Shown: positions 7,824 through 14,122 of the stretch, piece by piece
Numbering within the stretch: position 1 is the stretch's first letter
How the letters are laid out: each line of letters starts with the position of its first letter
DNA from: DATGHS01 sp035307785
Lineage (GTDB): Bacteria; Planctomycetota; Planctomycetia; Gemmatales; Gemmataceae
DNA length: 17,101 nt
Direction of reading: 5' to 3'
Assembly (NCBI GenBank): GCA_035307785.1
Contig: DATGHS010000048.1
Span: forward strand, 1 to 17,101
Translations under genes and position numbers: made by a program
Notes under the pieces: generated by a model
The model's input: the letters and a program-made list of their open reading frames with translations, nothing else
Told to the model about the DNA's origin: nothing
Databases searched by the model: none

Positions 7824-7870
7824 CAGGCCGAGACAGTTGCAGGCATATCCGCTGCCACCCCGACAGCACC
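7824..7870 (-). promoter_or_regulatory. Conserved upstream element of beta-barrel gene, copy 1
   Basis: A 22-nt core at 7824-7845 (beginning CAGGCCGAGACAG and ending TGCAGGCA on the plus strand) matches the core at 9868-9889 in 21 of 22 positions. Weaker similarity continues to CAGCACC at 7864-7870. The core lies 55 nt upstream of the start codon of the 408-residue barrel protein, in the untranslated or promoter region. It holds two CAGGC boxes 16 nt apart, like a direct-repeat operator. Read on the minus strand, one frame gives ACNCLGL here and ACSCLGL in the other copy, so a leader peptide is also possible. Confidence 0.6.
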
Positions 7871-8053
7871 ACCACAGTGCCAATGACTTACTGTAGGCGC
7901 GTGCACAATGGAGAAGATCGGCACAACCAGACGATCTCCTTCAATCGTTCGCTGCGGCAAGATCAAATAAGGTTGCAGAGGACGGAGTTTTTGTCTGGAC
8001 CCCCTCTCTGAACGCAATCGACTGAAAGCGTTGGTCGCTGACTTGTCGTTGAT

Positions 8054-9799
8054 TTAGAATCGCAGCGTTGCGTCGAACCCGTATTGCAGCAGGTATTGCT
8101 TCGTGCCCAGGTCAAAGGCCGGCTGGTCCCAGTTGCGGTAGTAGCCAACTTCCGGCCGGATCTGGAAATTCGAACTCACATTGTGCGTGATGCCGATCGT
8201 GTGGCTCGTATAGTTGCCGGCGAAGCCCGAGCGCTCGCCTTCTTCGTCGCGCCACCATTCATTGCGGATGGTGAGGAAGTCTTTCTTCGAGAGATGGAAC
8301 ATCGTGTAATTCACCACGCCGTAATTGCGGGAGGTGCCAGGAATCGGCGCGCCAAAACCCCCGCCGCCGCCATAGGGGTAAGTGGGCCCAAAGCTCGGCG
8401 TGCCGCCCACGACCGCATTGAACTGCCACATGTAATAGGCTTCGGTCTTTGTGTGAATGCGATCATTAAACTTGTGCTGCCAGGTTCCCACGACGTACTG
8501 GAAATTGTCATGCCCTTCCAGCTTGCCGGTGTACGGGTCGATGAAGTACCGAAACTGGCCGTCATTAATGTCGTTCAGGACGAGGTAAACTGAGTCATTG
8601 TTACTCCTGGAAACCCAGCGAATGCCAAACATTCCCGTTGGCTCGGCGCCGGGATACCACGGCGCCATGTCGGTGCCGGCATGAATCGCCCCTTGCACCT
8701 GCCATTGGTCGTTCAGCATCAGCGTGAACATGATGCCGGTTTGCGTATAGGTGTCGAAGGTGAACAGAATCGAGTGCGTGCCCATGTAGTTATCCGGGGC
8801 AAACTGCGTTTCGATGTCCGGGCAGGCAATCCAGCGGCCCACCCGCATGATCAACCCTTGGGCGATGCGGGGGAAATACACGTCGATGTATTGTTCCGTC
8901 AGGTCATAGCCGTAAAGGTTATTGAGTTCCAACAACTGGTAACTGGTCCAGCCGCCGGCCGTCATGTACCGGTAGTCCATGCCGTACAAAAACGTCGAGC
9001 GGAAACCTACCGAGATGTGATCAGTTTGCACGGAGTCAACCAATCGCTCCGCACGCAGCACGAACTGATCCATTTGCAACGAGTTCGGAACGATCCAGTA
9101 GGAATCCGGCGTATTGGAGTTGGTGGATGTGCTCCAGTTGCCGGAGACGTTGACCCAGCCGTATACCTTGACGCGCGATTGCTTGATTTCATCGCCCCAC
9201 GGTCCCTGGTAGATGGCAGACATCAGCGGGTAGGTGCTGCTCTCGTAGGGAACGCCAATCACTGGATAGCCTTGCCATTCGCCGCTGGGCATCGGCGGCG
9301 AGGGCAACGGCGCCGGCAATCCCCGGCGTGCAGGTTCGGGTTGGTTTTCATCGCCGTTTGCAGCCGGCCCGAGCCATTTCGGGAACCATTCGTGGAGCAT
9401 CGGGTACCCGCTGAGGAACCGCTTGCCGAATCCGCCTGGCTCTTGCGGAGTGTTGTTGGACCCGTTGTTGTCACCGTTTCCATTCCCGTTACCGTTTTGC
9501 GCTGGGACTTCGCTGGTCGTTGGCGTGGAACCCGAGTTGTATTGCACGGGCGCCTGGGGAATCTTCGCAGGCGGAAGGACCATCACCGAGGACGAGGAGC
9601 CATTGCTGAATGTCTGCGGCGGCGTCCCTCCGTAGCTTATTACGGGTGGCGCGCCGTTCGGGAGCGGTTGCGGAACGGCACCATAACTGGATGCCTGCGG
9701 CGATGCCGGGACCGGATTGTTGAACACCGGCGGCGGCACCGGGTTGGATGGAACCTGACCGAATGCCATCGTCATGCCGACGAGGAGAGTAGGAAGCAT
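8054..9799 (-). CDS. Large outer-membrane beta-barrel protein (BBP2/OmpL-like porin)
   Basis: This 581-residue protein has a signal peptide (MLPTLLVGMTMAFGQ, cleavage near residue 15) followed by about 185 residues of low-complexity linker. The linker is rich in Pro, Ser and Asn, with an Asn-Gly run at about 102-116, and could cross or bind the peptidoglycan or surface layer. The barrel region starts near residue 208 (RVKVYGWVNVSG) and continues with alternating aromatic strands to the terminal Phe (DATLRF), typical of barrels recognised by the BAM machinery. It shares many blocks with the 408-residue protein downstream, so the two are paralogues in tandem, separated by 284 nt. The ATG at 9799 has AGGGA about nine nt upstream. 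The gene diverges from the PII-like gene and carries copy 2 of the shared upstream element. Confidence 0.87.
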   Translation of the reverse strand: MLPTLLVGMTMAFGQVPSNPVPPPVFNNPVPASPQASSYGAVPQPLPNGAPPVISYGGTPPQTFSNGSSSSVMVLPPAKIPQAPVQYNSGSTPTTSEVPAQNGNGNGNGDNNGSNNTPQEPGGFGKRFLSGYPMLHEWFPKWLGPAANGDENQPEPARRGLPAPLPSPPMPSGEWQGYPVIGVPYESSTYPLMSAIYQGPWGDEIKQSRVKVYGWVNVSGNWSTSTNSNTPDSYWIVPNSLQMDQFVLRAERLVDSVQTDHISVGFRSTFLYGMDYRYMTAGGWTSYQLLELNNLYGYDLTEQYIDVYFPRIAQGLIMRVGRWIACPDIETQFAPDNYMGTHSILFTFDTYTQTGIMFTLMLNDQWQVQGAIHAGTDMAPWYPGAEPTGMFGIRWVSRSNNDSVYLVLNDINDGQFRYFIDPYTGKLEGHDNFQYVVGTWQHKFNDRIHTKTEAYYMWQFNAVVGGTPSFGPTYPYGGGGGFGAPIPGTSRNYGVVNYTMFHLSKKDFLTIRNEWWRDEEGERSGFAGNYTSHTIGITHNVSSNFQIRPEVGYYRNWDQPAFDLGTKQYLLQYGFDATLRF

Positions 9800-9867
9800 G
9801 GCAGCGTCCCTGCAAAGAGAACCGTTACGATGACGAGCGCGGCCATCGAGCCGTCATCCCAAGTTCG

Positions 9868-9915
9868 CAGGCCGAGACAGCTGCAGGCACTTCGCCCGCC
9901 ATGCCCGCCAGCACC
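9868..9915 (-). promoter_or_regulatory. Conserved upstream element of beta-barrel gene, copy 2
   Basis: This is the partner of the element at 7824-7870: the 22-nt core at 9868-9889 differs at one position, and scattered matches continue to CAGCACC at 9909-9915. It lies about 70 nt upstream of the start of the 581-residue barrel protein. Conservation far above that of the surrounding DNA, in the same orientation and place before two paralogues, points to a shared operator or leader, although inheritance from the gene duplication is the simpler alternative. Confidence 0.6.
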
Positions 9916-10030
9916 GTAAGGCGCTGTTCTTCGCAATAATCGGCAAGACTGGTCAACGCCCTTTAATCGATTCGATGCGCAGAATCTCATTCTTTTGCCC
10001 GAAATCCAAATCATTCTCATATAGCCCGCC

Positions 10031-10077
10031 TTAACACTTTCTTGATGCGCGGACCATCGGTCTTAAGCGTTTCTTGA
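10031..10077. repeat. Direct repeat TTAA-NNN-TTTCTTGA upstream of PII-like gene
   Basis: TTAACACTTTCTTGA at 10031-10045 and TTAAGCGTTTCTTGA at 10063-10077 match at 12 of 15 positions and are exactly 32 nt apart, about three helical turns. Each is followed by a CGG a few nt later. The pair ends 108 nt before the PII-like start codon, where an activator or repressor could bind the same face of the helix. No known consensus is matched. Confidence 0.45.
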
Positions 10078-10185
10078 CTCGGTCCTGGCTACGATTGCAA
10101 TGGGAAACTCAGCGCTCGGAAGCGCTCGCAGTCGCCCAGTAAACGTTGAGACCATTGCGAACTCTCTCCTGAAAGGACGCCGACG

Positions 10186-10533
10186 ATGAAACTGATGATT
10201 GCCATTGTGCATCCCGAATCTCTGCAAGCCGTGGAGTCTGCTCTCAACCAGCACGGAGCCACGCTCCTTTCCGTGAGCCAGGTGGTCGGCTCGGCCCGAG
10301 AATCCCGGTACACGCAGAGCTATCGTGGGCGCGACGTTCAAATACGGCGACCTAAAATTCGTCTGGAAATCGCGGTCGAGGACTTATCCGTCGAGACGGT
10401 AGTGGGCGCGGTGGCGGCTGCCGCAGCTGGTGACTGCGCCGCAACCGGCGAAGGCAAGATCTTCGTAACCGATCTGCACCAGTGCGTGAATATCCGCCAC
10501 GGTGAAGGCGCGATCAACACCGTTGCCATGTGA
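10186..10533 (+). CDS. P-II family signal-transduction protein
   Basis: This 115-residue protein has the normal PII length. The opening strand KLMIAIVHPESLQAVESAL matches the PII ferredoxin-like fold. The T-loop region reads SYRGRDVQI, with Y46 in the place of the uridylylated Tyr51 of GlnB (ELYRG). The strand KIRLEIAVED follows, and the nucleotide-binding loop is TGEGKIF, close to the usual GDGKIF. The loop before the T-loop (SARESRYTQ) lacks the usual GxGRQKG pattern. PII proteins sense ATP/ADP and 2-oxoglutarate and control transporters, enzymes or regulators by direct binding. The ATG at 10186 has AAAGGA about ten nt upstream. No amtB or glnA is present here; the downstream neighbours are a c-di-AMP riboswitch and kdpA, so an unusual target is possible. 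A separate promoter after its stop argues against an operon with them. Confidence 0.88.
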   Translation: MKLMIAIVHPESLQAVESALNQHGATLLSVSQVVGSARESRYTQSYRGRDVQIRRPKIRLEIAVEDLSVETVVGAVAAAAAGDCAATGEGKIFVTDLHQCVNIRHGEGAINTVAM

Positions 10534-10568
10534 TGCCACCTGTGAGGAAGTCGCCCCCGATCGGGCTC

Positions 10569-10597
10569 TTGACTTTACCATGACCGACTTCTAACAT
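10569..10597 (+). promoter_or_regulatory. Sigma70-like promoter for the riboswitch transcript
   Basis: TTGACT (10569-10574) and TAACAT (10592-10597) are separated by exactly 17 nt. They match the housekeeping -35 and -10 consensus at five and four of six positions. Initiation would fall near 10604, five nt before the first paired base of the riboswitch at 10609, which supports both calls. The promoter begins 36 nt after the stop of the PII-like gene. Confidence 0.7.
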
Positions 10598-10608
10598 TCG
10601 ATGCAGCA

Positions 10609-10738
10609 GCCTAATCCGGCCTCGCATGAGGCCGGAGCGGGGGACCCAAGCGACAGCTCCGGCTGTCGGGGGCGCAGGCGGGGAAATCAACCCGCCGGGA
10701 CACTTTCAAGTCCTAGCCCGTCAGCTAACCTCGTAGGC
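10609..10738 (+). ncRNA. Cyclic di-AMP riboswitch (ydaO/yuaA class)
   Basis: The P1 arms are GCCTA (10609-10613) and TAGGC (10734-10738). An 8-bp hairpin (10616-10623 with 10628-10635) follows, then the signature AGCGGGGGACCCAA (10636-10649), a 7-bp hairpin CGACAGC/GCTGTCG (10651-10668), a GGCGGG/CCCGCC hairpin (10677-10696), GGAC/GTCC (10698-10713), and the family's most diagnostic string CCCGTCAGCTAACC (10717-10730). These strings and their order match my knowledge of the ydaO aptamer, which binds two c-di-AMP molecules and commonly controls K+ transport and cell-wall genes, usually switching expression off. The next genes are a Pro-rich peptide and kdpA, which fits. A covariance-model search would settle the boundaries. 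Confidence 0.92.
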
Positions 10739-10742
10739 AAGT

Positions 10743-10790
10743 CCAGGCTTAGTGGCCTGGGCGGGTTGAAAGGGCTACCCGTCTTCATTT
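10743..10790 (+). terminator. Candidate riboswitch expression platform
   Basis: Directly after the aptamer is a hairpin CCAGGC/GCCTGG (10743-10748 with 10755-10760). A second stem, GGCGGGT/ACCCGTC (10760-10766 with 10777-10783, one G-U pair), is followed by TTCATTT. The 3' arm of P1 (TAGGC) can also pair with GCCTG at 10755-10759, which would compete with both P1 and the first hairpin. That gives a plausible ligand-dependent terminator, but the T-tract is weak. Confidence 0.45.
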
Positions 10791-11008
10791 GACGCATGCC
10801 CTGGTTTTCGATTGACCCAATCATTGTGATGCTCGCTAAGGGCGTCGGCCGAAAGTTTGGCGCGCGCTAGCGGCGTCTAAACTTCATGCAGGCCCAAGTC
10901 CGTGGCATGCGCCGCGCAAGCCGCTCCGCATGTCCGGTGGCACTGGCCCCTGAGCCGGTCCTTCGCGTGCCGATGTTGGGTCGATCGCAAAGAAAGGAAA
11001 GATTGACC

Positions 11009-11152
11009 ATGGCGACTCCGAATCCAAAACCCAGTAGCAAGCCCGCGCAGCAGCCTGCCGCCAAGCCGGTGGTAGCCCCGCAACCGTCGAAGCCGGCGCA
11101 GCCCCAGCAGCCGGCCAATCCGCCGGCGCAGCAGCAGCCGCCTACCAAGTAG
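11009..11152 (+). CDS. 47-residue Pro/Gln/Ala/Lys-rich microprotein
   Basis: The peptide starts MATPNPKPSSKPAQQ and ends PPAQQQPPTK. It is almost entirely Pro, Ala, Gln, Lys, Ser and Asn, basic, and has no signal peptide, membrane helix or Cys. The ATG at 11009 has AAAGGAAAG about ten nt upstream, a convincing ribosome binding site; the frame is open further upstream to 10886 but that part looks random. It is the first gene after the c-di-AMP riboswitch and is followed 18 nt later by an intrinsic terminator, so it has its own short transcript. It is not KdpF, which is a short hydrophobic helix. The composition suggests a disordered linker or adaptor, or a cell-wall/DNA-associated peptide. The function is unknown; a non-coding leader with a fortuitous ORF is the alternative. 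Confidence 0.6.
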   Translation: MATPNPKPSSKPAQQPAAKPVVAPQPSKPAQPQQPANPPAQQQPPTK

Positions 11153-11170
11153 GCTGAATGGCCGCAAGGA

Positions 11171-11202
11171 GGAGGAACCGGGAGTTCCTCCGCCCTCTTT
11201 TT
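11171..11202 (+). terminator. Intrinsic terminator after the microprotein gene
   Basis: A perfect 8-bp stem GGAGGAAC/GTTCCTCC (11171-11178 with 11184-11191) with a five-nt loop is followed by GCCCTC and TTTTT (11198-11202). It lies 18 nt after the microprotein stop and about 100 nt before the first ordinary kdpA start codon. It would end or strongly reduce the riboswitch transcript before kdpA. Confidence 0.8.
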
Positions 11203-11301
11203 CTGGCGGTCAAGCGACAACAAGCACAGTAAGGCATTTTCAGCATTTTCCTCACAGAGATCTCTGCTCTGAGCGTTTCATTCCTACCATTTCTGACACT
11301 C

Positions 11302-12957
11302 GTGGTGGCCCTCGCCTGGCCCGTGGGCCGTTACCTTGCGAACGTCTTCGAAGGTAAGCCGACATTCCTGGATTGGTTGTTTCGGCCGGTGGAAAAGGTC
11401 GCGTACCGTCTGGGCGGCATTCGGCCGGACCAGGAGATGTCCGCAAATGTCTACATACTCAACTTCGTCCTTTTCAGCGCGCTGGGAACGCTTTTCCTTT
11501 TCCTGATGTCGTTTTGTCAGAGTCTTTTGCCCGGCGGGCCGGACGACAGGTTCATCACCACGCAAATGACGCCGAGCCTCGGCGCGAACACCGCAGTTAG
11601 TTTCGCGACGACGACCACCTGGCAGGCTTATGGCGGCGAGACAACGCTCCGTTATCTCGTGCAAGCGATTGGCTTGGTTTCACAGAACTTCCTTGCCGGC
11701 GGGGCCGGCCTGGCGGCGGGCATAGCCTTCATCCGCGGCTTCGCGCGCACCAACTCCGTGACCATCGGCAACTTTTGGGTGGACCTCGTTCGCGCGGTAT
11801 TGTGGGTGCTTCTGCCGCTCTCGCTCGTCGGCGCAGTCTTTTTAGTGTGGCAAGGCGTGCCGGCTAATTTCGCTCCCTATACCGAAGTGCAGACTCGCCA
11901 GGGCGGCACCCAGATCATTGCTCAGGGACCGGTCGCTTGCTTGGAGTTCATCAAGAACCTGGGGACCAACGGCGGTGGCTTCTTCAACGTCAACGGCGCG
12001 CATCCGTTCGCCAACCCCACGCCGTTATGTAACTTCATCGGCATGCTCGCCATCGCCGTCCTGCCGGCGTCATTGCCGATAGTGTTCGGCCGCATGGCAA
12101 GCCAACCAAAGGCCGGCAAGGTCCTCCTTGCGGTGATGGTGGCGCTAAACCTGATCGGCCTCTGGGTGTGTGGTCATGCCGAAAGTTCGTTGCCGCCTCA
12201 GTTATCGGAATTGGGTGTGTCAGGCGGCAACATGGAAGGGAAGGAAGCGCGCTTCGGCGTGCACGATTCCGTCCTCACGGCCGTGGTCACTTCCAACGGC
12301 GCGACCGGTTCGTATAACTCGATGCACGATTCGTTCAACCCGCTGGGCGTCTTGGTTCTACTCGTGAACATGCTCATCGGCGATGTGGCGTTTGGCGGCC
12401 TGGGCTCGGGGCTGTTCGGCCTCGTTATGAATGCGTTGATGGGTGTATTTCTGGCCGGTCTGATGGTTGGCCGCACACCGCAATACTTGGGCAAAACGAT
12501 CACCGTCGCCATTGCAAAACGAATTGCTCTCTTCGCCGTTCTTTCTGCCGTGGTTGTCCTATTGCTGGCCGCGCTGGCGGTCGGCACGTCGGCAGGTAGA
12601 GCCGGCCTTACGACCAACGGCGGACCGCACGGTTTCACGGAAATCCTCTTCGCCTACAGCTCGTGCTTCGCCAACAATGGCCAAAACATGGCCGGGCTCG
12701 ATGCGAATAATCTTTTTTATAACCTCACGACGATCATCGCCATGCTCGTGGGTCGCTTCGGTCTCGCCGCGTTGGCGCTGAATGTGGCCGGTCATTTCGC
12801 TGCGCAGCGGCGCAAGCCCGCCGGAGCCGGCACTTTGCCTTGCGACACCGTAAGCTTCGGGGTGCTGGTTTTGGCCACGGTTCTTTTGCTGGGCGCACTC
12901 TGTTTTCTGCCCGCGCTGGCATTGGGGCCGATTGTGGAGCAGCTTCAGGCGCGCTAA
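11302..12957 (+). CDS. kdpA: Potassium-transporting ATPase subunit A (KdpA), orphan
   Basis: KdpA is the K+-selective channel-like subunit of the KdpFABC pump. The 551 residues from GTG 11302 contain all four pore regions: P1 NTAVSFATTTTWQAYGGE (96-113), P2 NLGTNGGGFFNVNGAHPF (219-236), P3 TSNGATGSYNSMHDSFNPLG (330-349) and P4 YSSCFANNGQNMAGL (452-466), with many hydrophobic helices and the RGFAR block (145-149). P1 has TTTT where TNTN is common. The start is doubtful: the frame is open back to the TAA at 11230-11232, and residues upstream of 11302 (SALSVSFLPFLTL) complete the first membrane helix, yet no ATG, GTG or TTG is present there. ATT at 11245 (AAGG ten nt before) or CTG at 11269 could serve. 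kdpB and kdpC do not follow. Confidence 0.93.
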   Translation: MVALAWPVGRYLANVFEGKPTFLDWLFRPVEKVAYRLGGIRPDQEMSANVYILNFVLFSALGTLFLFLMSFCQSLLPGGPDDRFITTQMTPSLGANTAVSFATTTTWQAYGGETTLRYLVQAIGLVSQNFLAGGAGLAAGIAFIRGFARTNSVTIGNFWVDLVRAVLWVLLPLSLVGAVFLVWQGVPANFAPYTEVQTRQGGTQIIAQGPVACLEFIKNLGTNGGGFFNVNGAHPFANPTPLCNFIGMLAIAVLPASLPIVFGRMASQPKAGKVLLAVMVALNLIGLWVCGHAESSLPPQLSELGVSGGNMEGKEARFGVHDSVLTAVVTSNGATGSYNSMHDSFNPLGVLVLLVNMLIGDVAFGGLGSGLFGLVMNALMGVFLAGLMVGRTPQYLGKTITVAIAKRIALFAVLSAVVVLLLAALAVGTSAGRAGLTTNGGPHGFTEILFAYSSCFANNGQNMAGLDANNLFYNLTTIIAMLVGRFGLAALALNVAGHFAAQRRKPAGAGTLPCDTVSFGVLVLATVLLLGALCFLPALALGPIVEQLQAR

Positions 12958-12964
12958 TTAAGGA
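12958..12964 (+). promoter_or_regulatory. Ribosome binding site without a following gene
   Basis: Directly after the kdpA stop codon is TTAAGGAG, with AAGGAG at 12959-12964, as expected for a translationally coupled kdpB. No start codon stands at a usable distance: the next ATG (12992) opens only about 20 codons. The 176 nt up to the next gene contain nothing resembling KdpB. This looks like the scar of a lost or moved downstream cistron. Confidence 0.5.
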
Positions 12965-13133
12965 GTCATACCCAACGCTTTGACAAAAATGCGTCGGCCG
13001 CCCCGCTGGTGCGCACTGGGGGCCGACTGGGGTGACCAGGCGAATTGACTCTGTGGGCGGTGTAAGCTACGGTTGAGCGCTTCAAGCGGCTTCTGCCGTA
13101 GGGCTTCCCTATTTTCCCGCCCGGAATTCTCCT

Positions 13134-14051
13134 ATGATCGCACCGGCAATAACCGGCGAACACCATGCGTACCTCATGAGCCGCGTGGACCTCGATGGCT
13201 TCGTCGATTACATGACCAGCTGGCCCGTCGGCGCAGCGGACATGGACCGCGAGGAGTTGGCAAAGGAATGGCATTCCGCCCATGAAACAATGCGGAAGTT
13301 GCGCCGCACCGAGGCCGGCTGGGCTGATAATGCTCGCGCGGAACCCGTGCCTCCTTTTTTGCAACCGCTTGTCGAACAAGTGAATGCCGATCCGTATTTT
13401 CGCCAGGCGTTTCACGAAGCGCCGGCCACCATTGGCATAGTCGATTTGCAGCGCGTGGTGGCCTCGCAGCTAGTCGTCAACATGTCGCTGGTGCGGCGGC
13501 TCATGGAGCAGCTGGGCAACCAGCCCACGTTGGACCAGGTCTTTCGCTTCTGTCTGCCGTATGATCATGAAGTCCCGGGTGTTCGCGCCGGCCGCATTGC
13601 CGAGCGCGAGTTCGCGTTTGTTTCCGAATCCTGCGATCTTCGCTTCCTCGACGCGGTCATGCTCCGCCCGGAGCAGATCCGCGATTTTCAGTCGGTCGGG
13701 CCGATTGCCGGTGTGGTCGGGCTGGTGGTCGGCTACGGCGCCAATTATCTGAGTGCCGTTTCCACACACAACCGCCTTGTCCTCATCAACGGCAACCACC
13801 GCGCCTGCGCGCTGCTGGCCCTGGGCGTGAACGTGGTTCCCTGCGTGGTGCAGAAGGTTCCGAGCCCCGACCGCATCGACAGCATGGTGCCGTCGTCGGT
13901 CCGCCGCGACAAGGACTTCTACCTGAAGAACCCCCGTCCGCCGGTGCTGAAGGACTACTTCAACACCGATCTCGTCAAGAGCATCTATTTGGCGCAGTCG
14001 GCGCGCGAAATCCGCGTCAGCTACCGTCACGAATCGCGCGACGTGCCGTAA
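13134..14051 (+). CDS. Hypothetical protein with ParB-like NGNHR motif
   Basis: This 305-residue protein is probably cytoplasmic, with no signal peptide or membrane helix. The clear motif is VLINGNHRACALLALGVNVVP (216-236, quoted in part: INGNHR at 218-223), which matches the core of the ParB/Srx-like fold, where a G-x-HR motif binds nucleotide or DNA backbone (CTP in ParB). The preceding SVGPIAGVVGLVVGYGANYLSAVSTHNR would supply the strands before that motif. The N-terminal 180 residues are helical and charged, with no family I recognise. There is no helix-turn-helix DNA-binding domain as in true ParB, so it is more like stand-alone ParB-like domain proteins. The ATG at 13134 has only a weak GGA upstream. 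It is not obviously linked to kdpA, 176 nt away. Confidence 0.7.
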   Translation: MIAPAITGEHHAYLMSRVDLDGFVDYMTSWPVGAADMDREELAKEWHSAHETMRKLRRTEAGWADNARAEPVPPFLQPLVEQVNADPYFRQAFHEAPATIGIVDLQRVVASQLVVNMSLVRRLMEQLGNQPTLDQVFRFCLPYDHEVPGVRAGRIAEREFAFVSESCDLRFLDAVMLRPEQIRDFQSVGPIAGVVGLVVGYGANYLSAVSTHNRLVLINGNHRACALLALGVNVVPCVVQKVPSPDRIDSMVPSSVRRDKDFYLKNPRPPVLKDYFNTDLVKSIYLAQSAREIRVSYRHESRDVP

Positions 14052-14064
14052 CCTTTCTTCCTCG

Positions 14065-14122
14065 CTCCATGGGGGAGGTTTAAGGGTGAGATTGAACCCA
14101 CCCTAACCCTTCCCATGAGGGG
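14065..14122. repeat. Imperfect inverted repeat after the ParB-like gene
   Basis: The left arm CTCCATGGGGGAGG...TTTAAGGGTG (14065-14088) and the right arm CACCCTAACCCTTCCCATGAGGG (14099-14121) pair imperfectly around a short loop. The element starts 14 nt after the ParB-like stop codon. It may serve as a transcription end or be a dispersed repeat; no T-tract follows. Confidence 0.5.

Larger units (their letters stand above)
9800..10185. other. Divergent intergenic region between porin and PII-like genes
   Basis: This 386-nt stretch has no supported gene. It contains copy 2 of the porin-upstream element (9868-9915), an AT-richer central part (9961-10020) that probably holds the porin promoter, and a direct repeat TTAA-NNN-TTTCTTGA at 10031-10045 and 10063-10077 on the PII side. 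The open frame on the minus strand (9772-10020) overlaps the porin start and is not protein-like, apart from the short ACSCLGL string within the conserved element. Confidence 0.6.

Noticed and set aside
8681..9919. 412-codon open frame on the plus strand
   Set aside because: It is antisense to the 581-residue barrel gene and has an Arg/His-rich shadow composition with no signal peptide or domain.
10008..10019. Partial Fur-box-like AATCATTCTCA in the porin-PII intergenic region
   Set aside because: Only one half of the palindrome matches; the other half is absent, so iron control is not supported.
10088..10103. Sigma54-like TGGC...TTGCA upstream of the PII-like gene
   Set aside because: Only eight nt separate the GG and GC elements, where ten are needed, so it is not a usable -24/-12 promoter.
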